Shown here piece after piece: positions 22,738-30,980 of a stretch of DNA of 36,204 nt. A model generated the notes under the pieces. It was given only the letters and a program-made list of their open reading frames with translations. It had not been told where the DNA came from and did not search any database. The DNA comes from Pedobacter sp. HMWF019 (GTDB taxonomy: Bacteria; Bacteroidota; Bacteroidia; Sphingobacteriales; Sphingobacteriaceae). Location of the stretch: assembly GCF_003061025.1 (NCBI RefSeq), contig NZ_QAIL01000161.1, positions 37,561 to 73,764 of the forward strand. The letters are read 5' to 3'. Every line of letters starts with the position of its first letter. The stretch's first letter is position 1. A program made the translations under genes and the position numbers.

Positions 22738-25158
22738 CTAGTCATGATTTTTATTCCATTTGAACTTGATCTTTCCATTTTCTCCATCTGTCGCAAGGAT
22801 GTGCAGTACAATTCCCTTCATTCTTTTCTCCTTACGTTCTGAGACAGCAAGCTCCGTATCTTTTTTGGGATTTCTCAGTGGCACATCAAGCGCAATATTG
22901 GTTCCACTCCCGAGAGAATATACCCCAGACACGTTCATATTAAGAACGCTTGAGCTAATCATCATGGGATTGATCTTTATTTTTTCTCCGTTCAGATCGA
23001 AGTTCCCATTCAAGTTACTGAAAGTGATATTGTTCAGGTCTCTTAATGGGAAAGCAAATTTACCCACACTGGTAATCGGTTCAAAATTAAGCAGAGCTCC
23101 TTTTTTTAGATCAAAAATAATGTTTCCATCAATAGAATTTTTCTGAATACCTCCCTGGTCGGTAATGGCTCCGGTAATTTTAGCTTTAGAAAACAAATAC
23201 CCTCTCAAGTTTTTGGAGGTCAGAGAAGTTAAACCAAAGTTGTTGAAAGAGTAAAAGAAGTTTTTAATATCTACATTACTCACTGTTGCATTTACAGCAA
23301 AACGATTGTGTCCATTCTTTTGATAGAGCGTACCGTTAACGGCTAATGATCCTCCCGCATGCTTTACAATTGCATTTTTAATCGTCATTCCAGATTCAGA
23401 AAGGGCCAGATCTGCTTTAGCACCGGTAGCTATAAATTTAAGATAATATAATTTATCTATAACCACGTTCATATTCACCTTACTTTGATCAAACAGTGCA
23501 TTTAAATTATCTGAAAAACTGGTTTTGGAAGATTTGCTTCTTTTAACGGATACAGGTTTCCTTGTACTCAGGAAACCCAAAAACTCTCCTATATACAATT
23601 GCGGACTTCGGATCTGCCAGTTTAGAACGATCTTTTCGGGGTCATTATAATAAAGGTTTAGAAAGTTCTGTATAGAACCTTCCATATTTACTATACTCTT
23701 ACCACTCTGCAGGCGGATATTGCGGATAAAGAGGTCCTTTTCTGTGAAATTTAAAGAAATGGCCGTATTTTTAAAGTTGATTCTTCTTGGTACATAATCT
23801 ACATCTGCGTTTTTAATATCTACGAGCCCCTGAACATAGGGCTTAGTGAGCTGGAAATTAACTACATCTGCTTTAAAGGCCAAAGTCACATGAGCAGTAC
23901 CCTTTTTGAATTTCAGTAAGTTATCGGCGATCACATTGTTCAGTTTTGTAATGTCAAAATTGGATTTAAAGACGCCTTTTGCCACAGGCCTTTCAAAATT
24001 AACAATTGCCGCAGTATCGATGCTGAAAGGCATCTGTTCATAGTCTCCTGCAAGACGATATAGCATAACGGAAGAATTTGCATCGTTAAAACCCCGATCA
24101 GGAACATGGTTATTGGTATAAACACCATCAAAATTACAGTTTTGGATTTCCCCGCCAGGAATGGTTAGCACATTCTTTCTGACCTGTGCCTTTACATGAA
24201 TATTCGGATCTCCTCCAGCCCCCATATCCCCAATAAGATCACAAGTTACATGTATAGGAGATGCCAGGTTGAACATATTTAGCTTTTTACTGATATTGGG
24301 TGTAAGCAGGGCTGACGCGTTCTTCCATAGAATTGCCGGGGCTTCTATATTGATCACAAAATTAGCAGGCCCCTCTCCCACATCAAATTTGGCACCAATA
24401 ATAAAATCCTCCTCTCCAATCTTTAACCTGTTGGGTGCAACCACAATCTGTTCGTGCTTCTTATCGTAATGAATAGCAAAAGGCCCCTCTAAAAGACGGT
24501 CTTTAATAAAAGAGCCTTTTTGGGTGTTAAATGCAAGGCTTTTCACCAAAGTCTTCAACTTAAGGCTGGCATTCCAGCCAGAATCAGGATATTCCATATT
24601 TCCGTCCAGATCGTTAACATCAAATTGAAACAATTTATTCCCTTTTTGATTGTCAAGCACGAAACTTACCCTATTAAGTTCAAATTTCCTGATCTCTGTC
24701 GAAGACTCCTTATTGTCTTTTTTAGGTTCTTCTTTTTTCTTCTTTTTAAAGATCGACGTATTGCTGTATCCTGTACTGTCTGTATAAAGATAAACTGCGG
24801 CATCATTGATACTCACCTTTTTAATCTCTATTGTACCTTTTAATAAAGCCATTGCATTGACGGTTACATTGAACCTTTTTGCGTCCAGTAGAGTATGCTT
24901 ATGGACATTCCATTGCTGATCTTTGATCACTACATTTTTCAGTGTAAGCGAAATTCCTGGAAAGCCTTTAAAAAAAGTGGGATCCATATCACCCACTGTC
25001 AAAGTTCCATTTAGATTTTCATTCATTTTTTTGGTGATGGATGACAAGAGTTCTTTCTTATGAGAATTCACATAAAATCCCAGAGCAGTGAAGATCACGA
25101 CAATTAAAGCGACAATTACACCTAATGTTTTGAGTAAGATTTTTGTCCAGCGCGGCAT
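22738..25158 (-). CDS. AsmA-family envelope protein
   Basis: 806 residues. One N-terminal transmembrane helix (about 8-28, LGVIVALIVVIFTALGFYV) leads to a long beta-rich periplasmic body. The AsmA-type start is visible in NLNGTLTVGDMDPTFFKGFPGISLTLKNVVIKD. The C-terminal part, ITGAITDQGGIQKNSIDGNIIFDLKKGALLNFEPI, fits the AsmA-like C-terminal domain. A lysine- and glutamate-rich linker (about 136-152) interrupts the first third. AsmA-like proteins, distant relatives of TamB/VPS13-type bridges, are thought to help phospholipid transport or outer-membrane homeostasis. Its length is within the range for Bacteroidota members. It is followed by the lyase-like lipoprotein in the same direction. Confidence 0.85.
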   Translation of the reverse strand: MPRWTKILLKTLGVIVALIVVIFTALGFYVNSHKKELLSSITKKMNENLNGTLTVGDMDPTFFKGFPGISLTLKNVVIKDQQWNVHKHTLLDAKRFNVTVNAMALLKGTIEIKKVSINDAAVYLYTDSTGYSNTSIFKKKKKEEPKKDNKESSTEIRKFELNRVSFVLDNQKGNKLFQFDVNDLDGNMEYPDSGWNASLKLKTLVKSLAFNTQKGSFIKDRLLEGPFAIHYDKKHEQIVVAPNRLKIGEEDFIIGAKFDVGEGPANFVINIEAPAILWKNASALLTPNISKKLNMFNLASPIHVTCDLIGDMGAGGDPNIHVKAQVRKNVLTIPGGEIQNCNFDGVYTNNHVPDRGFNDANSSVMLYRLAGDYEQMPFSIDTAAIVNFERPVAKGVFKSNFDITKLNNVIADNLLKFKKGTAHVTLAFKADVVNFQLTKPYVQGLVDIKNADVDYVPRRINFKNTAISLNFTEKDLFIRNIRLQSGKSIVNMEGSIQNFLNLYYNDPEKIVLNWQIRSPQLYIGEFLGFLSTRKPVSVKRSKSSKTSFSDNLNALFDQSKVNMNVVIDKLYYLKFIATGAKADLALSESGMTIKNAIVKHAGGSLAVNGTLYQKNGHNRFAVNATVSNVDIKNFFYSFNNFGLTSLTSKNLRGYLFSKAKITGAITDQGGIQKNSIDGNIIFDLKKGALLNFEPITSVGKFAFPLRDLNNITFSNLNGNFDLNGEKIKINPMMISSSVLNMNVSGVYSLGSGTNIALDVPLRNPKKDTELAVSERKEKRMKGIVLHILATDGENGKIKFKWNKNHD

Positions 25159-25229
25159 AGGTTAAGGATCAAACGTTAAATAATATAGTTTCCAGCTAGC
25201 AATTCTGCGACCAAAATGCAATATTGCCT

Positions 25230-25268
25230 CTTGTTTGTTTAAAATTTATGATATAAATTTTAAACAAG
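25230..25268. repeat. AT-rich inverted repeat between MFS and AsmA genes
   Basis: The right arm (25253-25268, ATAAATTTTAAACAAG) is the full reverse complement of the left arm (25230-25249), except that the left carries four extra bases (GTTT). The loop is GAT. It lies 45 bases after the MFS stop and about 70 bases before the AsmA-like start. A T run occurs only on the plus side (25275-25280), so minus-strand termination is uncertain; it could also be an operator. Confidence 0.55.
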
Positions 25269-25313
25269 AACTCCTCTTTTTTAAAGATAGCAAACTGAAG
25301 ATAATAATTAAAC

Positions 25314-26468
25314 CTATGAATCTAATTTCTCCAGTGAATTCTTGTACTTAAAAAACAACTGAGAAATTGGAGCGAGCATTAAACCGCAAAGGCCGAAAAT
25401 AATAAAGGATACTCTTAGATTAAAGGCATGGGCAAGATATCCAATCATTGGTGGGCCCAGTAACATTCCTGTAATAGTATAGGTTGTGATGATAGAGATC
25501 GCCATCCCCGGAGAATATTTTCTGGAGGCGCCTGCAAGTGCGTAGGACATCGGAACAACAGCTGCAGTACCAAACCCAACCAGCGAAAAACCAGCCATTG
25601 CTGTCCAAAAATGAGGAAAAATAATGGCCATTGAAATACCGCATACAATACATACAGCACTCATAATATAAGTTGCAGGCATACCAATGCGTACAATAAT
25701 CAGGTCTGATGCAAATCTCGACATGGCCATAAAAGTCATAAAGATCAGATAACCGTAAGTAAAGATCTTCACTTTAATCACCTCTTGAAAATAGATGCCG
25801 CTCCAATCAAACATACCACCTTCACAAATGGCAGCAAAGAAAACCACTAACCCAAGATATAGTATGTAAGGATCCGGCTTACTAATAACCAGTTTATTCC
25901 CACTCTTTGCCCTGTCATTTTGTAATAGAAATCGATAAGAGTAACAGGTTGCTGCCAATGCCATTGCTGCAACAATCATAAAATGAAGTTGTAGACTTAC
26001 ATTCAGAGCAAGTAAAAAGGTAGAGAATGCAATTCCTGCAATACCTCCGGTACTCCAGAAGCCATGAAAGGATCCAATTATTTTTTGGTCAAATTGTTTT
26101 TGAAGCGCAATCGCTTGTGTATTTACAGAGATGTTGAAGATCCTGGTCGTAAAGGCAAACATCACCATGGCCACAATCAAACTCAGCGTATTAGGTGCAA
26201 AACCAATCAAGGCCAGTGCTATTGTATTTAAACCATATCCAAATGCTAATGGAACCCTGCTGTTAAACCGGGAAACCAGCCATCCCGAAATAGGCAGCCC
26301 TATTAATGAACCGATGGGTAAAGCAAGCAAGGCCGAGCCAAGTTCTGCTTCGTTAAAGTTAAAGGTACTTTTAATGGTGGGAATTCTGGAAGCCCAGGTC
26401 GCAAAAGTAAAACCTGAAATAAAGAAAAAAAGACTCAGGAAGATCCGGTGTTTATTTTTTGTAATCAT
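25314..26468 (-). CDS. MFS transporter, YbjJ-like
   Basis: 384 residues from ATG 26468; a TTG seven codons upstream lies within the promoter region. Twelve hydrophobic helices. The N-terminal pattern FFISGFTFATWASRIPTIKSTFNFNEAELGSALLALPIGSLIGLPISGWLVSRF is characteristic of YbjJ-type MFS proteins of unknown substrate. FHGFWSTGGIAG (about 134-145) and the hydrophilic DWSGIYFQEVI loop (about 220-230) are typical of the same group. It is divergent from the YtxH gene, with its own promoter at 26487-26494. Related proteins are variously annotated as sugar or drug transporters; no substrate can be assigned. Confidence 0.85.
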   Translation of the reverse strand: MITKNKHRIFLSLFFFISGFTFATWASRIPTIKSTFNFNEAELGSALLALPIGSLIGLPISGWLVSRFNSRVPLAFGYGLNTIALALIGFAPNTLSLIVAMVMFAFTTRIFNISVNTQAIALQKQFDQKIIGSFHGFWSTGGIAGIAFSTFLLALNVSLQLHFMIVAAMALAATCYSYRFLLQNDRAKSGNKLVISKPDPYILYLGLVVFFAAICEGGMFDWSGIYFQEVIKVKIFTYGYLIFMTFMAMSRFASDLIIVRIGMPATYIMSAVCIVCGISMAIIFPHFWTAMAGFSLVGFGTAAVVPMSYALAGASRKYSPGMAISIITTYTITGMLLGPPMIGYLAHAFNLRVSFIIFGLCGLMLAPISQLFFKYKNSLEKLDS

Positions 26469-26486
26469 CAATGGGAATCGGTTGCG

Positions 26487-26494
26487 CAAAGGTA
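26487..26494 (-). promoter_or_regulatory. -7 element of the YbjJ-like gene
   Basis: Minus strand TACCTTTG, exact TAnnTTTG and followed by CGC as in the element at 27921-27928. The -33 position, 19 bases away, reads CTG, one base off TTG. Start expected near 26481, with a leader of about 12 nt before ATG 26468. Confidence 0.6.
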
Positions 26495-26554
26495 ATTTTT
26501 AATTTTCTTAAAACAGTATCAGCCTTAGTGTGTTTTATACAAAAACAATGAACT

Positions 26555-26914
26555 ATGAAATTCAATAAACTATTATCAGACTGCGCCTCACGTAAAACAG
26601 ATTCTTCGTTGCCGATTGTGGCATTACTTGCAGGACTTGCCGTTGGAGCAGTGGTGGGAATATTATTCGCTCCTGAAAGTGGTGAAAATACCAGAGGAAA
26701 GATTTCTGATAAAGCTGGTGATTTAGCCGAAACCGTAAAAGATAAGCTACATAGTATAAAAGGAAGATTCAGTCATGAACTTGATGAAGCTGCAGATGCA
26801 AAAGACGAGATCGTTAATAAAGTAAAGAAAAAGGCCGAAGATACGGCAGATAAAGCTAAATCAGCCGTCAAAAACGCATCAGATGACGTGAATGATGCTG
26901 TACAACATAGCTAA
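26555..26914 (+). CDS. YtxH-domain protein
   Basis: 119 residues. One hydrophobic segment (about 19-40, LPIVALLAGLAVGAVVGILFAPE) carries the YtxH signature ending in FAPESGENTRGKI. A long, lysine/glutamate/alanine-rich amphipathic tail follows (about 45-119) that would form a helical rod, similar to LEA/apolipoprotein-like stretches. YtxH-type small membrane proteins are associated with general stress in Firmicutes and are widespread in Bacteroidota; no biochemical function is known. It is followed by its own terminator. Confidence 0.88.
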   Translation: MKFNKLLSDCASRKTDSSLPIVALLAGLAVGAVVGILFAPESGENTRGKISDKAGDLAETVKDKLHSIKGRFSHELDEAADAKDEIVNKVKKKAEDTADKAKSAVKNASDDVNDAVQHS

Positions 26915-26923
26915 ACTCCTGTA

Positions 26924-26960
26924 ACGGAAAAATTTCCTTTTTTATTGGAAATTTTTCCGT
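26924..26960 (+). terminator. Terminator hairpin of the YtxH gene
   Basis: ACGGAAAAATTTCC (26924-26937) and GGAAATTTTTCCGT (26947-26960) are perfect 14-base arms around a T-rich 9-base loop, 9 bases after the stop codon. The following ATCTTTATT is a weak U tract. It separates YtxH from the toxin-antitoxin pair. Confidence 0.75.
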
Positions 26961-26993
26961 ATCTTTATTCCAATCAAAGGAAATGGAGTTGTC

Positions 26994-27461
26994 ATGGCAA
27001 AGAAAACAGCTAAATCTTATAAAAACGACCCTGAAAATACTATAAATAGTGTTAATGAGGTTATGGGAACCTATCAGCCCTATTATTTGAACCAAATCAG
27101 CCTGCTCACCAATTCAAAAAAAGGCTTGTCAGCAAAAGCTGCGCTTGATTTTATTTCCATATCTGGTTTTTCAAAAGAAGAATTCCAGGAAACTTTTAAA
27201 ACCACGGTTAAGACCATTCAGAATTATGCCACCAATGATTTAAAGCTGGATGCAGCCTTAAGTGAAAAGTTATTAAAATCTTTTGCCCTGTTCGATAAGG
27301 GCATGGAGGTCTTTGGTTCGGGCCATGCTTTTCATCAATGGCTCAATATGCCGTCCTACGGACTCGGCAATCAAGTTCCTTTTGACCTGATGGATACCAT
27401 TACCGGGATAAGCCTGATTGAAGAAGAACTGATCAGAATTGAGTTTGGTGATTTAGCGTAA
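26994..27461 (+). CDS. Xre/MbcA/ParS-type antitoxin (DUF2384)
   Basis: 155 residues. The C-terminal half fits the toxin-binding DUF2384 domain: LSEKLLKSFALFDKGMEVFGSGHAFHQWLNMPSYGLGNQVPFDLMDTITGISLIEEELIRIEFG (about 90-153). The middle (about 46-85) is a helical segment, FISISGFSKEEFQETFKTTVKTIQNY, as expected for the Xre-like HTH that binds the operon promoter. It lies directly in front of the RES-domain toxin, with one base between stop and start codon, the standard antitoxin-first layout of this type II system. It should neutralise the toxin and repress the pair. Confidence 0.92.
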   Translation: MAKKTAKSYKNDPENTINSVNEVMGTYQPYYLNQISLLTNSKKGLSAKAALDFISISGFSKEEFQETFKTTVKTIQNYATNDLKLDAALSEKLLKSFALFDKGMEVFGSGHAFHQWLNMPSYGLGNQVPFDLMDTITGISLIEEELIRIEFGDLA

Positions 27462-27462
27462 T

Positions 27463-27915
27463 ATGCTTGTTTACCGGATTACACTGGCTAAATATGCAAC
27501 CGCTCTTATGGCTTCAGGACGAGCCGCAAGGTGGAACCCCAATGAAATAGACATGATCTATACTTCCGGCTCTATATCTCTTGCCTGTTTAGAGAATGTG
27601 GTACACAGAAACCAGCTTGGATTAAATTCAAACTTCAGGGTGATGACGATTGAAATTCCAGATGATCTACTTATTCTTGATGTGAAGTATAGCAACCTGC
27701 CTTCTAACTGGACCGATTTTGAGCATATGCCCATAACTCAGACGATGGGTGAAGACTGGATAAAACAGGGTCGTTCTCCCGTCCTAAAGGTATGCTCATC
27801 TATAATTGATGGAGAATATAATTACCTGTTGAATCCTATGCACACCGATTTTAAGCTCATCAAATTACTCGATTCCAAATCTTTTGTTTTTGATAAGCGT
27901 ATAAAGGGTCTTTAG
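27463..27915 (+). CDS. RES-domain toxin (NAD+-degrading)
   Basis: 150 residues, typical of RES toxins. The domain motifs are in order: VYRI with Arg5, ASGRAARWNPNEIDMIYTSGSISLACLE (Arg23/Trp24, Tyr33, Glu44), then SSIIDGEYNYLLNPMH (about 112-127) with the conserved Ser, Asn-Pro and His. RES toxins consume NAD+ (phosphorolysis or hydrolysis), causing bacteriostasis when free of the antitoxin. All key positions appear intact, so the pair is probably active. It is followed after 5 bases by the -7 element of the cvfB-like gene. Confidence 0.92.
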   Translation: MLVYRITLAKYATALMASGRAARWNPNEIDMIYTSGSISLACLENVVHRNQLGLNSNFRVMTIEIPDDLLILDVKYSNLPSNWTDFEHMPITQTMGEDWIKQGRSPVLKVCSSIIDGEYNYLLNPMHTDFKLIKLLDSKSFVFDKRIKGL

Positions 27916-27920
27916 TTTAT

Positions 27921-27928
27921 TACCTTTG
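27921..27928 (+). promoter_or_regulatory. -7 element of the cvfB-like gene; decides its start
   Basis: TACCTTTG is an exact TAnnTTTG match, followed by CGC. No good TTG is found 19-21 bases upstream. Transcription would start near 27933, downstream of the TTG (27926) that would open the longest frame. That TTG therefore cannot be the start codon of this transcript, and ATG 27983 is favoured. Confidence 0.65.
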
Positions 27929-27982
27929 CGCTATTATATATTATACCCAGTCATTGAAGAAAATGGCTTAACAACAAACAAA

Positions 27983-28828
27983 ATGATATCAATTGGACAA
28001 TACAACGATTTAAGGATCATCAATAAAACCGAAAACGGGCTAATCTTAACCGACGGAGACAAAGAGGTTTTACTGCCTTATAATCAAGTTCCACCAAATA
28101 CTGAAACCGGCGAAAATATCTCTGTTTTTGTTTATGTACACAAAGACGGCCGTTTACTGGCCACCACAAAAAGACCTCTGGCCTGTGTGGGAGATTTTGC
28201 TTATTTAACCGTGGTAGATGAAGGAGAAGACGGTGTATTTATGGATCTTGGCATTGACAAGGATGTGTATGTACCTCAAAAAGAACAAAAAAGACCTATG
28301 TTTAAGGGAGACAAACATGTAGTGTATGTATTTCTTGACGACAATAATGACCGTATGGTTGCCTCCTCCCGCCTCACCAATTTTGTTGAAGAAGAAGATA
28401 TTGAGCTGGAAGAAGGTGATGAAGTGAGTTTATTAATTGTAGACCGTTCTGATCTTGGCTTCAACGCAATTATAGACAATAAATATATTGGTTTATTATA
28501 TACCAATGAGTTGTTTGATGAACTGAATTCAGGAGAAGTTAGAAAAGGCTGGGTTAAAAAAATAAGGGTTGATGGCAAAATAGACCTTAGCCTGCAACCT
28601 ATGGGATATGGACATATCCTGGACAACAAAGACATCATACTGGAAGAGTTAAGGGCCTGTGGAGGTATTATACATTTAGGCGATAAGAGTTCACCTGATG
28701 ACATCTACGGCCGCTTTAAACTGAGCAAAAACGCATTTAAAAAAGTGATTGGTAGTCTTTACAAAGACAGGTTGATCACCGTTTCAGACCATGAGATCAA
28801 AATTGTCGTAGACGAAGAAGCAGAATAA
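27983..28828 (+). CDS. cvfB: CvfB-like S1-domain RNA-binding protein
   Basis: 281 residues from ATG 27983, chosen because the protein then begins MISIGQYNDLRIINKTENGL, like other family members, and because the longer TTG frame starts inside the promoter. Repeated S1-type beta-barrels are visible: the first at about 1-60 (LILTDGDKEVLLPYNQVP), then VGDFAYLTVVDEGEDGVFMDLGIDKDVYVPQKEQ (about 73-107). A third follows at about 135-205 (EEGDEVSLLIVDRSDLGFNAIIDNKYIGLLYTNE). The C-terminus (about 225-278, DDIYGRFKLSKNAFKKVIGSLYKDRLI) is a winged helix. In staphylococci CvfB binds RNA and influences virulence and biofilm genes; YitL is the Bacillus relative. Its role in Bacteroidota is unstudied, probably post-transcriptional regulation. 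Confidence 0.88.
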   Translation: MISIGQYNDLRIINKTENGLILTDGDKEVLLPYNQVPPNTETGENISVFVYVHKDGRLLATTKRPLACVGDFAYLTVVDEGEDGVFMDLGIDKDVYVPQKEQKRPMFKGDKHVVYVFLDDNNDRMVASSRLTNFVEEEDIELEEGDEVSLLIVDRSDLGFNAIIDNKYIGLLYTNELFDELNSGEVRKGWVKKIRVDGKIDLSLQPMGYGHILDNKDIILEELRACGGIIHLGDKSSPDDIYGRFKLSKNAFKKVIGSLYKDRLITVSDHEIKIVVDEEAE

Positions 28829-28856
28829 AGCAGGGTTTCCCCTGCTTTATTTTTTT
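28825..28856 (+). terminator. Intrinsic terminator of the cvfB-like gene
   Basis: ATAAAGCAGGG (28825-28835) and CCCTGCTTTAT (28840-28850) form a perfect 11-base stem with a TTTC loop, followed by TTTTTT. The stem begins within the stop codon. It lies between two convergent genes; on the minus strand it lacks a U tract. Confidence 0.88.
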
Positions 28857-28858
28857 AT

Positions 28859-30970
28859 TTACTGGGCCACTATACTTATAGCTGCACCGCCACCCGGCGC
28901 TAATTTTAACCGGAGGACAGTTTTTGCATCTGCTTGAACATGTTCAATAATATAAGCTTCCGGATTGGACTTCCAGTCAGCATCATTTGCATCGCGGTAA
29001 ATACTCATTTTGTACTTTTTGCCTTTCTGGAGAAAGTTCAATGGAATTAGAGCTGTTCTGGCCTCCTCATTTGTAATTGCACCAATAAACCAGTTTTCTG
29101 TTCCCTTTGCCTTACGGGCTGTGGTGATGTAAGCTCCAGGTTCTGCCTCTACCACTTTGGTATCATCCCAGTCAACGGCTACATCTTTAATAAATTGGAA
29201 AGCATCCGGGTGAGCCTCATAATTTTCAGGTAAATCTGCTATCATCTGTAACGGACTATAAAGGGTCACATACAAAGCCAGCTGCTTGGCCAGCGTAGTA
29301 TGAACCTGCCTTGCGGGCGCATAACTTGCATAACCACGAAGTTTAAAAATACCAGGTGTATAATCCATCGGCCCTCCCATCAATCTGGTAAAAGGCAAAA
29401 TGGTTTCGTGATCCGGATGGTTACCATCACTAAAGGCATTGTATTCATTTCCCCTGCCCGACTCATAGGCCATCCAATTCGGATACGTCCGGTGCAAACC
29501 CGTAGGACGATTGGGCTCATGAGAATCCAGCATAACCTTGTAATCAGCCGCTTTTTGAGCAATTCGCTCATAATGATTGACCATCCACTGTCCATCATGA
29601 TGTTCACCCCGGGGAATTATTTTTCCAACATAGCCTGTTTTTACTGCCGGATAGCCATACCTCTTCATAAAGCGAAAAGCCGTATCTGCGTAACGCTCAT
29701 AGGTCGTTGCAGAACCAGAGGTCTCATTATGCATAATCATTTTAACTCCTTTAGACTTTGCATAGTCGGAAATGCCCTGTACATCGAAATCCGGGTATGG
29801 GGTTACAAAATCAAACACATTTTCTTTCCAGTTGCCAAACCAGTCTTCCCATCCTGTATTCCATCCTTCTACTAATACCCCAGCTATTCCGTTCTTTGCT
29901 GCAAAATCTATATAACGTTTAACATTGGCCGTATTGGCACCATGTTTCCCGTTGGGAATAAGTTGCCCTTTAGAATCCAGGCTATCCAGGTTGTCTGCAT
30001 AACTCCAGGTACTTTTACCAGTTTGCATTTCCCACCAAACCCCGGCAAACTTCATCGGCTTGATCCAGCCTGTTTCTTTGATCCTTGAAGGTTCATTCAG
30101 GTTCAGGATAGTTTTTGAAGCCAGTATATCCTCTGCCCGGTTACTCACAATGATGGTTCTCCAGGGGGTATGAAAAGGCGCGTGTAAGTAGGCTTTATTC
30201 CCCAGTGCATCAGGAACCAGATTGGCCGAAAGTTTAAAACTATCCCTGTCTACATGCAACTGCATAGCCGGATAATTGATCAGCGCCGCTTCATGAATAT
30301 TGATGTACATCCCCCCAGCTGTTTTCAGCATGAGCGGAGTTTGAACCGCATATTGATCGGGAACTACCCTAACAGCGATATCTGTTGCTTTTCTTTCCAC
30401 GGCCCAGGCATCAACCTTGCTTAAAGTTGATGTTGTATAAGAATATTCATTGGTATCGTAATCTCCCGGGATCCAAAAGGCCTTGTGATCACCTGTTAAA
30501 TTAAACTCTGTGAGTTCCTTTGATACTACAAAATATTTTAGGTTGGGTTGCTGGGGAAACATATACCGAAAGCCCAGTCCGTCATTGAATACCCTGAACT
30601 CTACATCTAGTAACCTAAAAGGTTCAGTTGTTTGCTTCAAATGCACCATCAGCTGTTCATATTGATTTCTGATCTGGCTTACCTCTCCCCAAACGGGTTT
30701 CCAGTACTCATCAATACTCTTCCTTTCGATCCCTACAATTTCAAAATGATTATCCAAATCACCGTTCTCCGCCAGTGCAAACCCAAGAACAGATCGCCGG
30801 ATCACTGCCTGGCCGTCAAAATACAAAGCATAACCTGGGTGCCCGGTTTCATCCAGTGTAAATTTAAGCCTGACCTTGTTCATGCTTGCTTCAGCACTTT
30901 TTTCCTGGGCCATCACATTACATGCAGCCACGATCCATAATACACAAGCAAATAGTTTATTCATCTTCAT
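28859..30970 (-). CDS. susB: Glycoside hydrolase family 97, SusB-type alpha-glucosidase
   Basis: 703 residues from ATG 30970; the longer frame would run into the SusD gene and lacks a signal. The signal peptide ends near NVMAQ (about 22). The N-terminal GH97 beta-sandwich (about 30-290) is followed by a catalytic barrel (about 300-580) and a C-terminal beta domain. Glu485 (SHEPNRPTG), Glu503 (AYESGRG) and Glu509 (GNEYNAF) have the same spacing as SusB Glu508, Glu526 and Glu532 in the Bacteroides enzyme, which serve in calcium binding and inverting catalysis. At the site where retaining GH97 members have an Asp nucleophile this protein reads VKTGYVG, which also favours the inverting type. It should hydrolyse alpha-glucosidic links in malto-oligosaccharides, in the periplasm. 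It is third in the SusC-SusD-GH97 operon, 10 bases after SusD. Confidence 0.92.
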   Translation of the reverse strand: MKMNKLFACVLWIVAACNVMAQEKSAEASMNKVRLKFTLDETGHPGYALYFDGQAVIRRSVLGFALAENGDLDNHFEIVGIERKSIDEYWKPVWGEVSQIRNQYEQLMVHLKQTTEPFRLLDVEFRVFNDGLGFRYMFPQQPNLKYFVVSKELTEFNLTGDHKAFWIPGDYDTNEYSYTTSTLSKVDAWAVERKATDIAVRVVPDQYAVQTPLMLKTAGGMYINIHEAALINYPAMQLHVDRDSFKLSANLVPDALGNKAYLHAPFHTPWRTIIVSNRAEDILASKTILNLNEPSRIKETGWIKPMKFAGVWWEMQTGKSTWSYADNLDSLDSKGQLIPNGKHGANTANVKRYIDFAAKNGIAGVLVEGWNTGWEDWFGNWKENVFDFVTPYPDFDVQGISDYAKSKGVKMIMHNETSGSATTYERYADTAFRFMKRYGYPAVKTGYVGKIIPRGEHHDGQWMVNHYERIAQKAADYKVMLDSHEPNRPTGLHRTYPNWMAYESGRGNEYNAFSDGNHPDHETILPFTRLMGGPMDYTPGIFKLRGYASYAPARQVHTTLAKQLALYVTLYSPLQMIADLPENYEAHPDAFQFIKDVAVDWDDTKVVEAEPGAYITTARKAKGTENWFIGAITNEEARTALIPLNFLQKGKKYKMSIYRDANDADWKSNPEAYIIEHVQADAKTVLRLKLAPGGGAAISIVAQ

Positions 30971-30980
30971 TCTTTTATCT

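Noticed and set aside
29300-29875. 191-codon plus-strand frame opposite the GH97 gene
   Set aside because: Antisense to the conserved catalytic barrel; composition is that of a shadow frame, without recognisable motifs.
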